A DNA stretch of 62,000 bases, taken from Acanthaster planci. Taxonomy: Eukaryota > Echinodermata > Asteroidea > Valvatida > Acanthasteridae. The stretch is taken from the NCBI RefSeq assembly GCF_001949145.1, contig NW_019091390.1, positions 1,156,142 through 1,218,141 of the forward strand. Reading direction: 5' to 3'. A program made the translations under genes and the position numbers. Under the pieces are notes generated by a model, which ran no database searches, was not told the DNA's origin, and saw only the letters and a program-made list of their open reading frames with translations. Position 1 is the stretch's first letter, and each line of letters opens with the position of its first letter. Shown here piece by piece: positions 52,606 through 62,000 of the stretch.

Positions 52606-52725
52606 ATGTCCGGGAGCACGATGTCATCCCAAGATATCATGGAGAGATTTATGCGTCTACGCGTTGCTTGGAGCAAACTCTTTGCTGTCAGGGCTTTCAT
52701 CTCGCTAGCCAATGCTTCTAACCAG
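52606..52725 (+). CDS. Weak candidate first coding exon, gene not identified
   Basis: An ATG in good context (gacaccatgt) opens 40 codons starting MSGSTMSSQD and ending SLANASNQ exactly at a consensus donor (cag/gtaaga), phase 0. The upstream sequence contains ggcgccat, a YY1-like promoter motif in reverse. The reading frame stays open into the intron for about 35 codons, and an overlapping second frame is also open, which weakens the call. The protein is not recognised. Confidence 0.2.
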
Positions 52726-52833
52726 GTAAGATCCCGATTGGAAATGTTGTCGACCCCGCTGCAAAACGTGGGCGGCTACTTTCGGTCTTGTACCTGTAGG
52801 CCTTCACGGGAACACCAGTTACGTAGTGCGTGA

Positions 52834-54814
52834 ATCCACATGCTTATTCTGAGTCTGGATAAATTGAATTCATGATGTAACGCGATGTTGACAGCGATAT
52901 TCTTGTACAAAGACACACCTGCAAAACAAGACTAGGAAAAAATGTTGCATCCTGACTCCACTTTTCTCATCATATATCATCTCAATAAAAGTCAGTCATT
53001 ACAGAAATGCTGGAAAGACACGAATTCAGGACTGAGAAACATTTACCGATGTTGTTGGGAAATACGTAGAAAATTCTGTCGACATTTAAAGAAAAGAAAA
53101 AAATTTTAAGAAAAGACAGGGAATTTTTCCCTCAATAGACCTTATTAACGGGGAGCTGTTCGCACAATATTGACTCTTGCAAAAAATTATTGTTCTCGCT
53201 CCTGAGTTAATTATCTACTGAATGGATTCCATTCAAAGGCAAATCAACTCAGAATGGGCGTACAATAAATTTGCACCAGTTTCTAGATTGTACCGAACAG
53301 AGACATCTGGTTCACTTGTGTAATTTCGCAAAAAAGTAAAGGCAACATGGTTTCCTTATTTTGAAAATGTTAGCCATCTTCTTGTCTAATTCACAGGGGA
53401 ATTAAATCTTTAAAATTGCGAATTGAATTAAACAACAATGTTGCTTTTTTAATTATGCGACTAACAAAGAGGAAAATAGTATTTGTCACTGAGTTATTGG
53501 GACATGTATTGACTTACGTAATTTCGAAAATATCAGCCAAGCCCATTTCACTGTCAATTTTTTTACGGATTTTTGTCCAAACGCATGGATACCCCGTAGA
53601 GCCAACCAAATCTTCATAAGTGTCCCATGTGTTTTGTGACGCATTTCAGACGTACGTGGAGACAGTATAGGTGGCAGGAACTGCGCCATTATAAATCCTC
53701 AGTGTCATAATTTATTGCAGTTTCATTAATAAGTTGCCATCCTTTGGCCGAGAACTGGAACGGTGCAAAGCGAAGGTGAGTGTATTGGAGCACGGGTGGA
53801 ATGATTAGCGCCCTCTATGGCAATTTGTACTCGGTCACGTGCCCCTCTCTATCTGCGTCTGAACGATCAGGTCTCAAAATGTATCCGGTTGTAGAGAACA
53901 GCGCCCCCATTGAAAAAATGACAGTTCGTGCACCTGGTTACCATGTTCCACCAATGTGATTGGCAACTTCTAAATTCACTTCGCGAGGAGGTGGGCACTG
54001 CAAGTGAATTGTAATATTCGTATTCACACATCGGTACCACCGACAAATCGTGAGGTCAGCGGCCGCGGTGACTGACTAGCGATTGTCATCGGTATGTTTA
54101 CTATGATGGCGGCTGTTTTATGTCCCATTCCATCCTCCTGTATATCGTACATGACGTGCATTCTATAGCATGGGTCCATGAATAATCAGGTACATATTAA
54201 ACCGTGGAATCTCGACATAGACACGCAGATTGGCGCAGTACGTAACCTAAACCATGCATAAAAACCGATTAACTGACAACAGGCCGTTTTTGTGCGTGGC
54301 AGTTTATCTGACAAGTGAACATCAGCATTTTTGGTATTATTTGCTGCTAGCTTTACACAGCAATACCGTGTAATTCCAAAATATACATTCTACTTATTTC
54401 CCTGAGTAGGAATACCATAAAAGTATTACAAGCGTGCGGTGTACAGGAACGGGATACCCCGTTTTCAGCACAGAATAGAACTGGCAGAACAAGAGGTATT
54501 TTTTCCCACGTAAATCTGATCACAGGAAAATGCTGTTTGCGTGCAAAACAGATCTGTTGGTGTAATTTCTCTCTGCGCTTACACAGAAAAAAACTGTACC
54601 TCCCTGACAAAAGGATCACGGTTGTGTGAGAATTTGTCATATTTTCGGGTAATAAAACCGGAAAATGGATATCTGCCATTTTTGTTTGGGTATCTAGGTG
54701 CAGCTGTCTGCAAATCAGGTATGAGTAATAAAAATAATAATCCATTTGATCAGGTCAAAGATTTATGCTAACATCCCTGAGCTGAGTAGTACATTCAAAT
54801 GTCGCACCCAACGT
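52834..54814. other. No recognisable gene
   Basis: AT-rich sequence with short open frames only. Confidence 0.5.
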
Positions 54815-54891
54815 TGTCTTCGGAACTTTTTTTTACCCCGTCATGAAACCGAGTGTCTTGGAAACTTTTTTTACCCCGTCATGAAACTGAG
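54815..54891. repeat. Tandem duplication, 38-39 bp unit
   Basis: Two adjacent copies (54815-54853, 54854-54891) each run tgtctt..gaa, a T run, accccgtcatgaaac and gag, with three or four differences. Confidence 0.8.
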
Positions 54892-57021
54892 GTCCTATTT
54901 TCTTCACGGGAAATTCACAAAAGCCCTTCAAGTCTGAATAGTAAAAGAGCACCCGTTGCCCCTTGGAGAGAAATATACACCTGTATTGCAACAATTGAAG
55001 GCGTCATTTAAGCTACACAGATATCAAGCGGCAAAAACGAGTTGGGAATTGGAGCCTGCATGGCAGTAGTATGGTTTAAGTTTCCGCCTGTACGAGTTGT
55101 CTAGTAACCTGGCGTATACAGCTTTGATAAACATTGCGTTGAGTCTCGGCAGAAAAGACTGGTGTGAGCTTACATCGTCTACGATTTACAAAAATCTAGA
55201 AAAAGAACACTAAATATAGAGTGATGCCTCTATTAATAACATCCGAGGGGACCTCTGATGTATGGGTTTTCGGTTGAAGTAACAGCCATGCCCAGGAGCA
55301 ACATACAGTGGATCACAAAGTTAATGAAGTGCGTATTTATAGTTTCAGGGACCATAAGTGCACCAGGAATGAGTTGCTCTAGGTGATTCTTTCTGTCCAC
55401 TTCGCATTATCAACGTCTCTATTCACAGCAGTGACCTCTAACCGGACCATGCAGGTAAAACGCCAATGAAGTAGATAGACTCAAGCTAATCAAAACCAGC
55501 AAATTCTTATTTGCAGGATTTTAGAAGTGTTGTAAGACAGTTGTCCGTCTGCTGTACCTCGGTATAATAAATTTCACCTCACAATTCACAGGTGTTCCTA
55601 TCGTGGGTTAGCCATTCTGTCCCGACTGCCAATTTTGACCAGATCTGCCATTATTCTGTTTTCTCTCTAGTTTTCTTCAAAATTGATGGAAACCCAAACC
55701 CAGAGGCAGAAAATATTCTGTGATGTGATGGTTAAGAAATACAATTATTCTTCTTTGAGCATCTCACACATGATGAACAACGGCAGTCGTGACGCAACAT
55801 TGATATCTGTAAATGAGTAGTTAGCAGCGCTGTGGATAAACAAGGAACTTACTAATCCTTACCAACTCCTCCCCCACAAAAATGAACAAAATGTGGTCTT
55901 CGTGTCGAATTTTCGCCAAGAACCGCATGCACTCGCATGTGAAAGTAGACTAACCCTACGGGTTAGATACTAACTTAGAATTTTCGTCAGATCTAAACGT
56001 AAACATCGAATCGCCTACGATTATCAGGAAATACCCCCACCAGGTATTCAAACTCGGATCCCGAAATAGCCAATTTTCTTTCCTCGGCTATTTTGCGGTT
56101 TCTTTTGTTTAATTTAATGTAGTGTTTTTGTTGAGAGCGCCGACGCATTTTCTAAACGCTGTCTTAACGGCTCAACCGATGCTCGCATCTTATCGCTGGA
56201 GGGCCTTGATGCGGCGTGCGTGCATACGTCAGTCCTATTCTGCACTGAGTCTATTCAGCCATTGTGTGCTGTAAGCGGAAACTCTAAACACGTCCAACGC
56301 AGTCTCGCGCTACGTCACTGCCGCACGCTACAAGCATCTGCAAACCCAGACTTCGGATTCGGAGCTGTATTCTTTAACGTAGAGTCCTTATATGGACAGG
56401 AATGAAATTAGAACATACAAGTACACATGTATTATAAAAAAAAAAACCTGCCAAAGGCAGTCTAATGCATGCACCATCCAGCAGATTAGTTTTTTGTACA
56501 GTGTTCCTGATTTGAAACAGAATAATTACTTCCCCTTTGTCTGGCAGGCTGCTCCCCATTACACATTCACAGCCCTAGGGTGAAGAGCTAGAGGGTCACA
56601 TGCACAGCCAGCAGCTGAATTCGAACCTCAGACCCTTCGATCACCCGTGTATCGAACCTTAAACCTTGGACTCGAACCCCGTGACCATCAAAGTGGTGTG
56701 ATTATAAAGTGACTCATAGTTCAAGTGAATATTTTCACTCTTTATTTTGTTTTGTTCCAGGGATTTTGTCTTGAGGATTTACGGTTGTTAGTTAATTGAA
56801 ACTACATTTGGGAAGTGTGAGGATCACCGAGGAAGGGGCGAACTTTACAACTGTATTTATGAAATTAAAAGGCCGTACATTCCGGACTGCAAAGATTGTG
56901 GGCTAGGAACTGTTTGTCATTAGTTCTGGAGCCTGCAAATTCACACTCAAATCACGTCTTGGAAGAGTTTCACGAAGGCTTCATCTTTCTACATGATATG
57001 CTGCACAACCACGGGACTGTT
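54892..57021. other. No recognisable gene
   Basis: Short open frames only. At 56615-56680 the minus strand carries three aggttcga phrases resembling tRNA B boxes, but no cloverleaf can be folded. Confidence 0.45.
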
Positions 57022-57135
57022 TGTTTCACGTGGATCTGGATGTCGATCAGTGATCTTAACGCTGTTTCGCACCATCCACTGGTTTCCGTAAACCAACGAC
57101 GGATCGCTGATCATGATCCAGATCCGTGTGAAACA
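57022..57135. repeat. Imperfect 34-bp inverted repeat with inner hairpin
   Basis: Arms 57022-57055 and 57102-57135 match at 28 of 34 positions. The central loop contains a second short stem, ggttt/aaacc, at 57081-57094. Confidence 0.65.
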
Positions 57136-57293
57136 ACACGGCCTTTATGTACCTGTTGTTTGCTGCCGAGCCAGTGTTGAATCCATTGCAAGCCTTCATT
57201 CCATTTCCAGCGTGTTGTTCCTGTTTAGCAATTGTGAATTGACTAGAATCATTTCAGTGTACTCTGATTACACACAGACACTCTCAATAGATC

Positions 57294-57346
57294 TGCCCCC
57301 CCCCCAAAAAAGAAAAAAAATCAACCTCCCCCCCCAAAAAAACACA
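57294..57346. repeat. Poly-C/poly-A low-complexity tract
   Basis: C10 and C8 runs alternate with A-rich runs. Confidence 0.8.
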
Positions 57347-57876
57347 TCCGCAGTCCCAATTAAAAAATCATCAAAACAACAGTAACCAGCTGGAACTGAC
57401 AATGTGAGCTCGGCCTTCAGTACTGTTTGTAACGCTAGAACTTTCGGCTCTATGGAAAACGCGGGCGCACAAAATGCTGTGTATCGATACAAAAATCTTG
57501 TACACCTTGGATTCGTCCCCAGGTGACGCTGATTGTGATTGGGATCTCATTAGCTCCATTTGAAAGTACTCTCGTTATTACAACACGTTTTTGAATGTGA
57601 CGACTTCCGAGTCACATGTTTTCCCAAGACCCGTGCGGAGGGGGTGCGGTTTTCTTCACTGCTGGTAAATCGTCTCGAAGTAAAAAGGTACAAAACAGTT
57701 TGTATGGCTGCCTTAAAGGGAAGATTCGAAATCACAATCAACTAAAAATACTAGGAACAACTTTCAAAATACTTAGTCAAAAATACTTAACAAAAAAAAA
57801 AACCACCAAACTGCCAAGTCCTCTAGGACGTGTTCTTTCTTGTTTTTCGTAGTTCATTTTTTCGTGTTAATTATGG

Positions 57877-57955
57877 CGTGCAAAGTTAACAGTTAATCCC
57901 GAAACAGATACATCTCAATTTCTAGACGTGCAAAGTTAACATTTAATCGTGAAAA
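57877..57955. repeat. Tandem pair, 50-bp period
   Basis: cgtgcaaagttaac occurs at 57877 and again at 57927. Each is followed by a/tttaatc..gaaa and an agata/agagata segment. Confidence 0.7.
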
Positions 57956-58096
57956 AGAGATAGCTCTATTATTAATAGCGACATCTCTGTTTCTAAAAGA
58001 GATATCCCTATTAGAAACAGAGGTAGCGCTAGAGATGTATCTCTATTTCTGATGGAGATATTTCTATTTTTAATTGAGATATCTTTATTTCTAATC
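57956..58096. repeat. Array of quasi-palindromic AGAGATAT/TCTATTTCT units
   Basis: About eight degenerate units of roughly 18 bases, each resembling gagatatctctatttcta and each nearly self-complementary. The long minus frame across it (IRNKDISIKNRNISIRNRD) is a by-product of the repeat. Confidence 0.65.
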
Positions 58097-59483
58097 TCTA
58101 TTTCGGAAATAAATGTCAATTTTACTCGCCGTATACTCCATTCGTTTATTTTGAAGACAAATTTTCCTTTCAAAACAGATACTTGTTTTGTTGACATACA
58201 GATGACAGATGTATTGTCTTTCCCTTTTTTCATCCTCTTTGTCTCCCGCCCAGCTTTTAATGTTCCACAGTAATTTCCTTGCCAGGATTTTTTCAAGAGG
58301 AAAGTATTTTTTTCGACGACTACGACAAAAATATCTGGGGGGAGCAAAGCGCTCATCTACAACGAAATGATAAACCATTAACAGTGGAAGAGTTCCAAGT
58401 TAGAGTTTTGTAGAAAATTGGTGATTTTCATCCCCCTTTTATCCTTAAAAACCTTTTTTAAGCTTTACATCTTAATACTACCTTGTTAATTTCCTGTATA
58501 TGGTTCTATATCTAGTGGACCAGACGATACTTTAAGATGTCAGGTTTCATTTTAAGATTATTTTCCACTGGAAGGAGATTTACTTGTTCGAAAGAAAGCG
58601 CAGTTTCATTTAAATTATCCTCCACTTGAATCAGACGTCAGGTTTTCCAAATTAACACAAGGTTTGTTTTTTTTAATTTGCTAGATGCCACGACCTTTCC
58701 TGACAATCCTGGCCAAGTTTTTACAGTGTTGCGAAACAGTAGAAAGTTGTCCTTGTCATGGCAGAAAAATAAGGCTGTAACTTACATCACTGCATGGGCA
58801 AGCTGTTGCTTTCCCTCGTGAATTTGGCCTTGGTTTTGTTGTGCACATTGTTTGTTGTTTGACAGCCTCCATGATAGGCTGAAGCTGTGCTTACACGAAA
58901 TCGAAATTCAGCCCAACCCCTTTTAACGAGGATGATAAAATGGAAGAGCTGTGCGTTTCACAATTGCTTTTATTTTACGAGCGACCAGGTCACGATCTGC
59001 TCTGTCGATATAAATAGCCAGTTACCTTCCTCTAGAAAAGTCGGCAGGGGTGCTTTCATGATCGTCATTAAAAATAAAAGAAACCCTCCAAACCAGGATG
59101 TAAAAGGAGCCCCCAGCTATACCTTGATTTTAGATGAGGAACACTGTTGGGTATTCCCCCACGCTCCGTGGTTCCTGGACTTGATCGTCCCGTTGGAAAC
59201 ATTCATTTTCCTTTGTATATGTAGAGATTCCTGAATTGTTTCTTCCCCCGATGTCACGATGAAATGTTCAGGAAACTTCATTATTTCATTGATTGGCAGC
59301 TATTCATAAAAACACTTGTCCCAGCCAATAAAATGTACTAAGCCAAACACAACAATGTTTTCTGTTTTATACTCCAAATTAACGTTCAGTGGATACAGTT
59401 TATTTGTCGAGCAAACAACTGACTGGTTTTCGACACTGCTGATTGAACAGCGCCCTTTGCTAATGCCTTCTTTTTGGCCGGTC
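58097..59483. other. No recognisable gene
   Basis: Short open frames only; the longest here (58887-59234 +, 115 codons) shows no domain. Confidence 0.5.
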
Positions 59484-59937
59484 TGCACAACAACAGCAAC
59501 AACCACGACAACCACAATAAACACCACAAGCAATACAACCACCGCAACAACAACAACCACAACAACAACCACGACCACAACAATCACAACCACAAAAACC
59601 ACAACAACCACGACAACCACAACCACAACAACCACAACAACAACCACAACAAGCACGACAACCACAACAACCACAACAACCACAACAACCGTAAACAACA
59701 ACCACCACAACCACNNNNNNNNNNNNNNNNNNNNNNNNNNNNNNNNNNNNNNNNNNNNNNNNNNNNNNNNNNNNNNNNNNNNNNNNNNNNNNNNNNNNNC
59801 AACCACAACAACCACAACAACAACCACAACAACAACCGCCACAACCGCAACAACCGCCACAACCACCACTACCACCACTACCACCACAACCACCACAACC
59901 ACAACAACAACAACAACAGCCACAACAACCAACAACC
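59484..59937. repeat. CAA/CCA trinucleotide microsatellite around an assembly gap
   Basis: Mixed CAA, CCA and ACA trinucleotides fill 59484-59714 and 59800-59937. All frames are open as threonine/asparagine/histidine or valine/cysteine/glycine runs, which is an artefact of the repeat. Confidence 0.95.
59715..59799. other. Assembly gap (85 N)
   Basis: Eighty-five N characters inside the microsatellite. The true repeat length is unknown. Confidence 0.99.
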
Positions 59938-60480
59938 AACCTTAATAACCATAAGATTACATCACAACTTCTTGTGAAATACACAGGCATACAGAATTTA
60001 CCGGTTTGTACGCCTACATGTAAGTTTGAGTTCCATGCAAAAAATTACAATTTTGCTGTTTGTTTTAATAGTATATTTATTCATTCCTCCATGGTTCATT
60101 CTAGTTTCTAACGTACCTCCATAATTTGTTTTGCTGTCACGGTTTTCCACTTCATCCTAAATCCTAAATGAACTAATATTACTTTGCTTTTGCTTGTTTT
60201 CACGGCTTGCATGTAGACTACAGTTTTTCAATTTTGAATTTTGATGATATCCACACTACTAGGTCTACATGGATTCCTAACATTTGTAACAAGTTCCCAT
60301 CATGTCCTAAACATATGCAACACTGTAAAAGTATAGTTTTACAGGTACAAAATACAGATAAACATTTAAATATTGTTGTAGGCTTCTAATGCAAAGGTTA
60401 TGCATGTTCTCATGATCAGGACAAGATTTTTCTAAATCATTTCTCCATAAACGGTGAATCATGAACGAATGTGTCTTTTT

Positions 60481-60706
60481 AACTCAATATTATGCAGACT
60501 CCATAAAGACTAATGAAAGCCATGTTTGATTCAATATTTTGTTCTTTATTCAGAACATCTTCAGGAATGAAGCATTCCTGAAGATGTTCTGAATAAATAA
60601 CGAAATATTGAATGAAGCATTCCTGAAGATGTTCTGAATAAAGAACGAAATATTGAATCAAACATGGCTTTCATTAGTCTTTATGGAGTCTGCATAATAT
60701 TGAGTT
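60481..60706. repeat. 89-bp inverted repeat enclosing tandem hammerhead-like units
   Basis: Arms 60481-60569 and 60618-60706 match at 88 of 89 positions, the single difference being a G-T pair. The 48-base centre is aag plus a 45-base unit (60573-60617), which is repeated directly at the start of the right arm (60618-60658). The left arm holds the same unit inverted. Each direct unit contains CTGAAGA, a 5-bp hairpin GTTCT/AGAAC and GAAA, arranged like the core of a hammerhead ribozyme. There is one extra base between CTGAAGA and the hairpin. The near-perfect arms suggest a recent origin. Confidence 0.8.
60605..60655 (+). ncRNA. Hammerhead-ribozyme-like fold (degenerate core)
   Basis: On the + strand the segment can form three stems. 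Stem I is GAATG/CATTC (60610-60614 with 60618-60622, loop aag). Stem II is GTTCT/AGAAC (60631-60635 with 60642-60646). Stem III is aatat/atatt (60604-60608 with 60650-60654). They surround CTGAAGA (60623-60629) and GAA(A) (60647-60650), with U-U before stem I where cleavage would fall. The extra T at 60630 departs from the canonical core, so activity is doubtful. Confidence 0.25.
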
Positions 60707-61164
60707 ATCTGAATATTATCAGTGGATCACCTACTGGTTTTTTAATGTGTCTTTTTATTCCCACATTTTGCTATTCAGTAAACAAAAACGAGCATCATGG
60801 GCCTGAAAAATGCAACGTCAAACCTGAAAAAGGCAACGAAATCAGTGCACACACATGTACATACACATACGTACGTACGGTGGTACACGCGGGGACAGTG
60901 GAACGGCCGAAATTCGCACGATGTCTCGAAATCCACGAAAATGATCTCAAAAGACCCTAACAAACAATCCTTTTCGGTGAACTCAGTAAGGACTGAACGC
61001 AAGCAAAAAGCAGTTATAGATCCAGAAGGAGGTAGCTCTGTCTATGCTCTGTCCAAAGACAGCGGGAATAAGGCCAGTGTGTTGCGCGATGCAACGCAAG
61101 GTGAGCTTACGTCACGTGACTCACATTGCTGACCTCTGCAGGAAATCCAGTCATTAAATAAAAA
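60707..61164. other. No recognisable gene
   Basis: Overlapping short open frames of up to 111 codons on both strands lack domains. A tacgtacgtacg/acacac-rich stretch lies at 60850-60885. Confidence 0.45.
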
Positions 61165-61515
61165 AAAATTGACAAAAAAAATGATCAGTGGCTTATAGCC
61201 AAACAAATCGACCCTTATATGAGTGGACAGAAAATTTCATCTTTCCAAAACCGCAACCCCCAGCGTGCTCTGACCTTGGGTTCTCAAGTTACGTTGAGAT
61301 AAACAGCCAAAGGTCTGTCACAAATGGTCATATTTCGTTCCTCTCCATAGGCAATTGACTCAAACCTCACATTTGCGAGACAAAAATGATCAGTGTTTTT
61401 TCTGCTTTTTCAAGCCAGACATATAAGGACTTAAAGCTAGGAGAATGAACTTTCATAATCTGTAACCCCCAGATTTGTGCGACTGTCCGTTTTCAAGTTG
61501 AAGATACAAGTAATT
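61165..61515. repeat. Diverged tandem duplication, period about 205-209 bp
   Basis: aaaaatgatcagtg occurs at 61178-61190 and 61383-61395. This is followed in each copy by tttcat..t, a cgcaaccccca/tgtaaccccca phrase and gact/gacc..ttttcaagtt/ttctcaagtt at the same spacing. The second copy is shorter and diverged. Confidence 0.5.
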
Positions 61516-61784
61516 TAGTGTAAAAATTGGCTATCTTTGTGGTAATTTCCCCATGTTAAAGCTTGTGTGGAATTCCCGGTGGAGCAGATGCGCGCTTCTT
61601 TTCATTGCGGTGACGGTGGAGCTCTGCACATTCGTGCTTTGGGGCCTTCTTATCATGTATTTGGAGTTGTTGGTACCTTTCAGTACCCCATAATACCGTA
61701 GGTTGTTGTTTGGACACTGTCTGCCTTAATCAAGTGTACCACAGCTGCAGGTACACCACAGTAGGTTTGTATGGCTTTCATGAT

Positions 61785-62000
61785 TTATCTGGATACTGGT
61801 ACCCGAGACGGGATTTTGGATTGCCAGAGTGTCTTCGCCGTGATGCAACTGGCAGGGCATGCTATCCGCACCCGGTCCGGCAGTAAGAGGTTGCACGTGC
61901 GCTTGACACCTTCAACAATTAGCGATGAATAGAAATCCCTGTCTCGTTCCAGGCTTCCCATCGTCAGCTGCTGAAGCCTTCTTCGAAATCTGCGCGCGAG
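61785..62000 (-). other. Weak open frame at right edge, possibly an exon
   Basis: On the minus strand 71 codons are open from the window edge to a TAA at 61785-61787 (with MGSLERDRDFYSSLIVEGVK inside). The + strand over 61956-62000 also has a tctcgttccag acceptor followed by two open frames. Neither product is recognised, so the strand and coding status are undecided. Confidence 0.15.

Noticed and set aside
56610-56685. tRNA-like B boxes (ggttcgagtcc, ggttcgaattc) on the minus strand
   Set aside because: No A box at the right spacing and no cloverleaf. At most a decayed SINE or a chance repeat of aggttcga.
59300-59990. Very long open frames of polyvaline, polythreonine and Cys/Gly on both strands
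   Set aside because: They are produced by the CAA/CCA trinucleotide repeat and cross an N gap.

Overview
This is a stretch of animal nuclear genome. The evidence is spliced exons with GT-AG introns, a eukaryotic tRNA gene with a Pol III terminator, tRNA-derived SINE bodies, MITE-like elements and a Penelope-like retroelement remnant. The only gene that can be identified with confidence is the 3' part of an importin-beta family nuclear import receptor, transportin-1 (karyopherin beta-2). Its protein is very close to the vertebrate one as I remember it. Short introns (0.3-1.9 kb), AT-rich intergenic DNA with frequent poly-G/poly-C runs, and scattered copies of a taggccta-type motif suggest a marine invertebrate, probably a non-vertebrate deuterostome (echinoderm, hemichordate or lancelet). 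That placement is inference, not proof.

Layout. Positions 1-13739 (+ strand) hold sixteen coding exons of transportin, from about residue 215 of the protein to the stop codon. They give 675 codons with every splice phase consistent. Upstream exons lie outside the window. The 3' UTR probably runs to about 15.2 kb, where an AATAAA is followed by GT-rich sequence. The introns carry two tRNA-derived SINE bodies (about 3.73 and 8.8 kb) and a foldback MITE (6.15-6.57 kb). From 15.2 to 28.3 kb I see no gene, only degenerate AAGTC-type repeats, simple repeats, a G-quadruplex motif and a tight 23-bp hairpin. A possible 5' end of a second, unidentified + strand gene lies at 28.9-30.35 kb: a splice donor at 29016, then a plausible exon 30038-30345 carrying an ATG.

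From 30.4 to 62 kb the window is intergenic or long intron, dominated by mobile-element debris. It contains a rearranged Penelope-like element end at 33.4-34.0 kb with a recognisable GIY-YIG endonuclease C-terminus, three copies of one interspersed repeat (36.1, 46.0, 49.3 kb), a 1.44-kb hAT-like non-autonomous element with ATCGAT-rich ends (46.3-47.75 kb), long inverted repeats at 40.8 and 57.0 kb, a tRNA-Arg(CCG) gene at 52.2 kb (- strand), a CAA/CCA microsatellite holding an 85-base assembly gap (59.5-59.94 kb), and an 89-bp inverted repeat with tandem 45-bp units at 60.48-60.71 kb. Those units resemble a degenerate hammerhead-ribozyme core. The inverted repeat is the most interesting object here. 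No operon-like or multi-gene system is visible.
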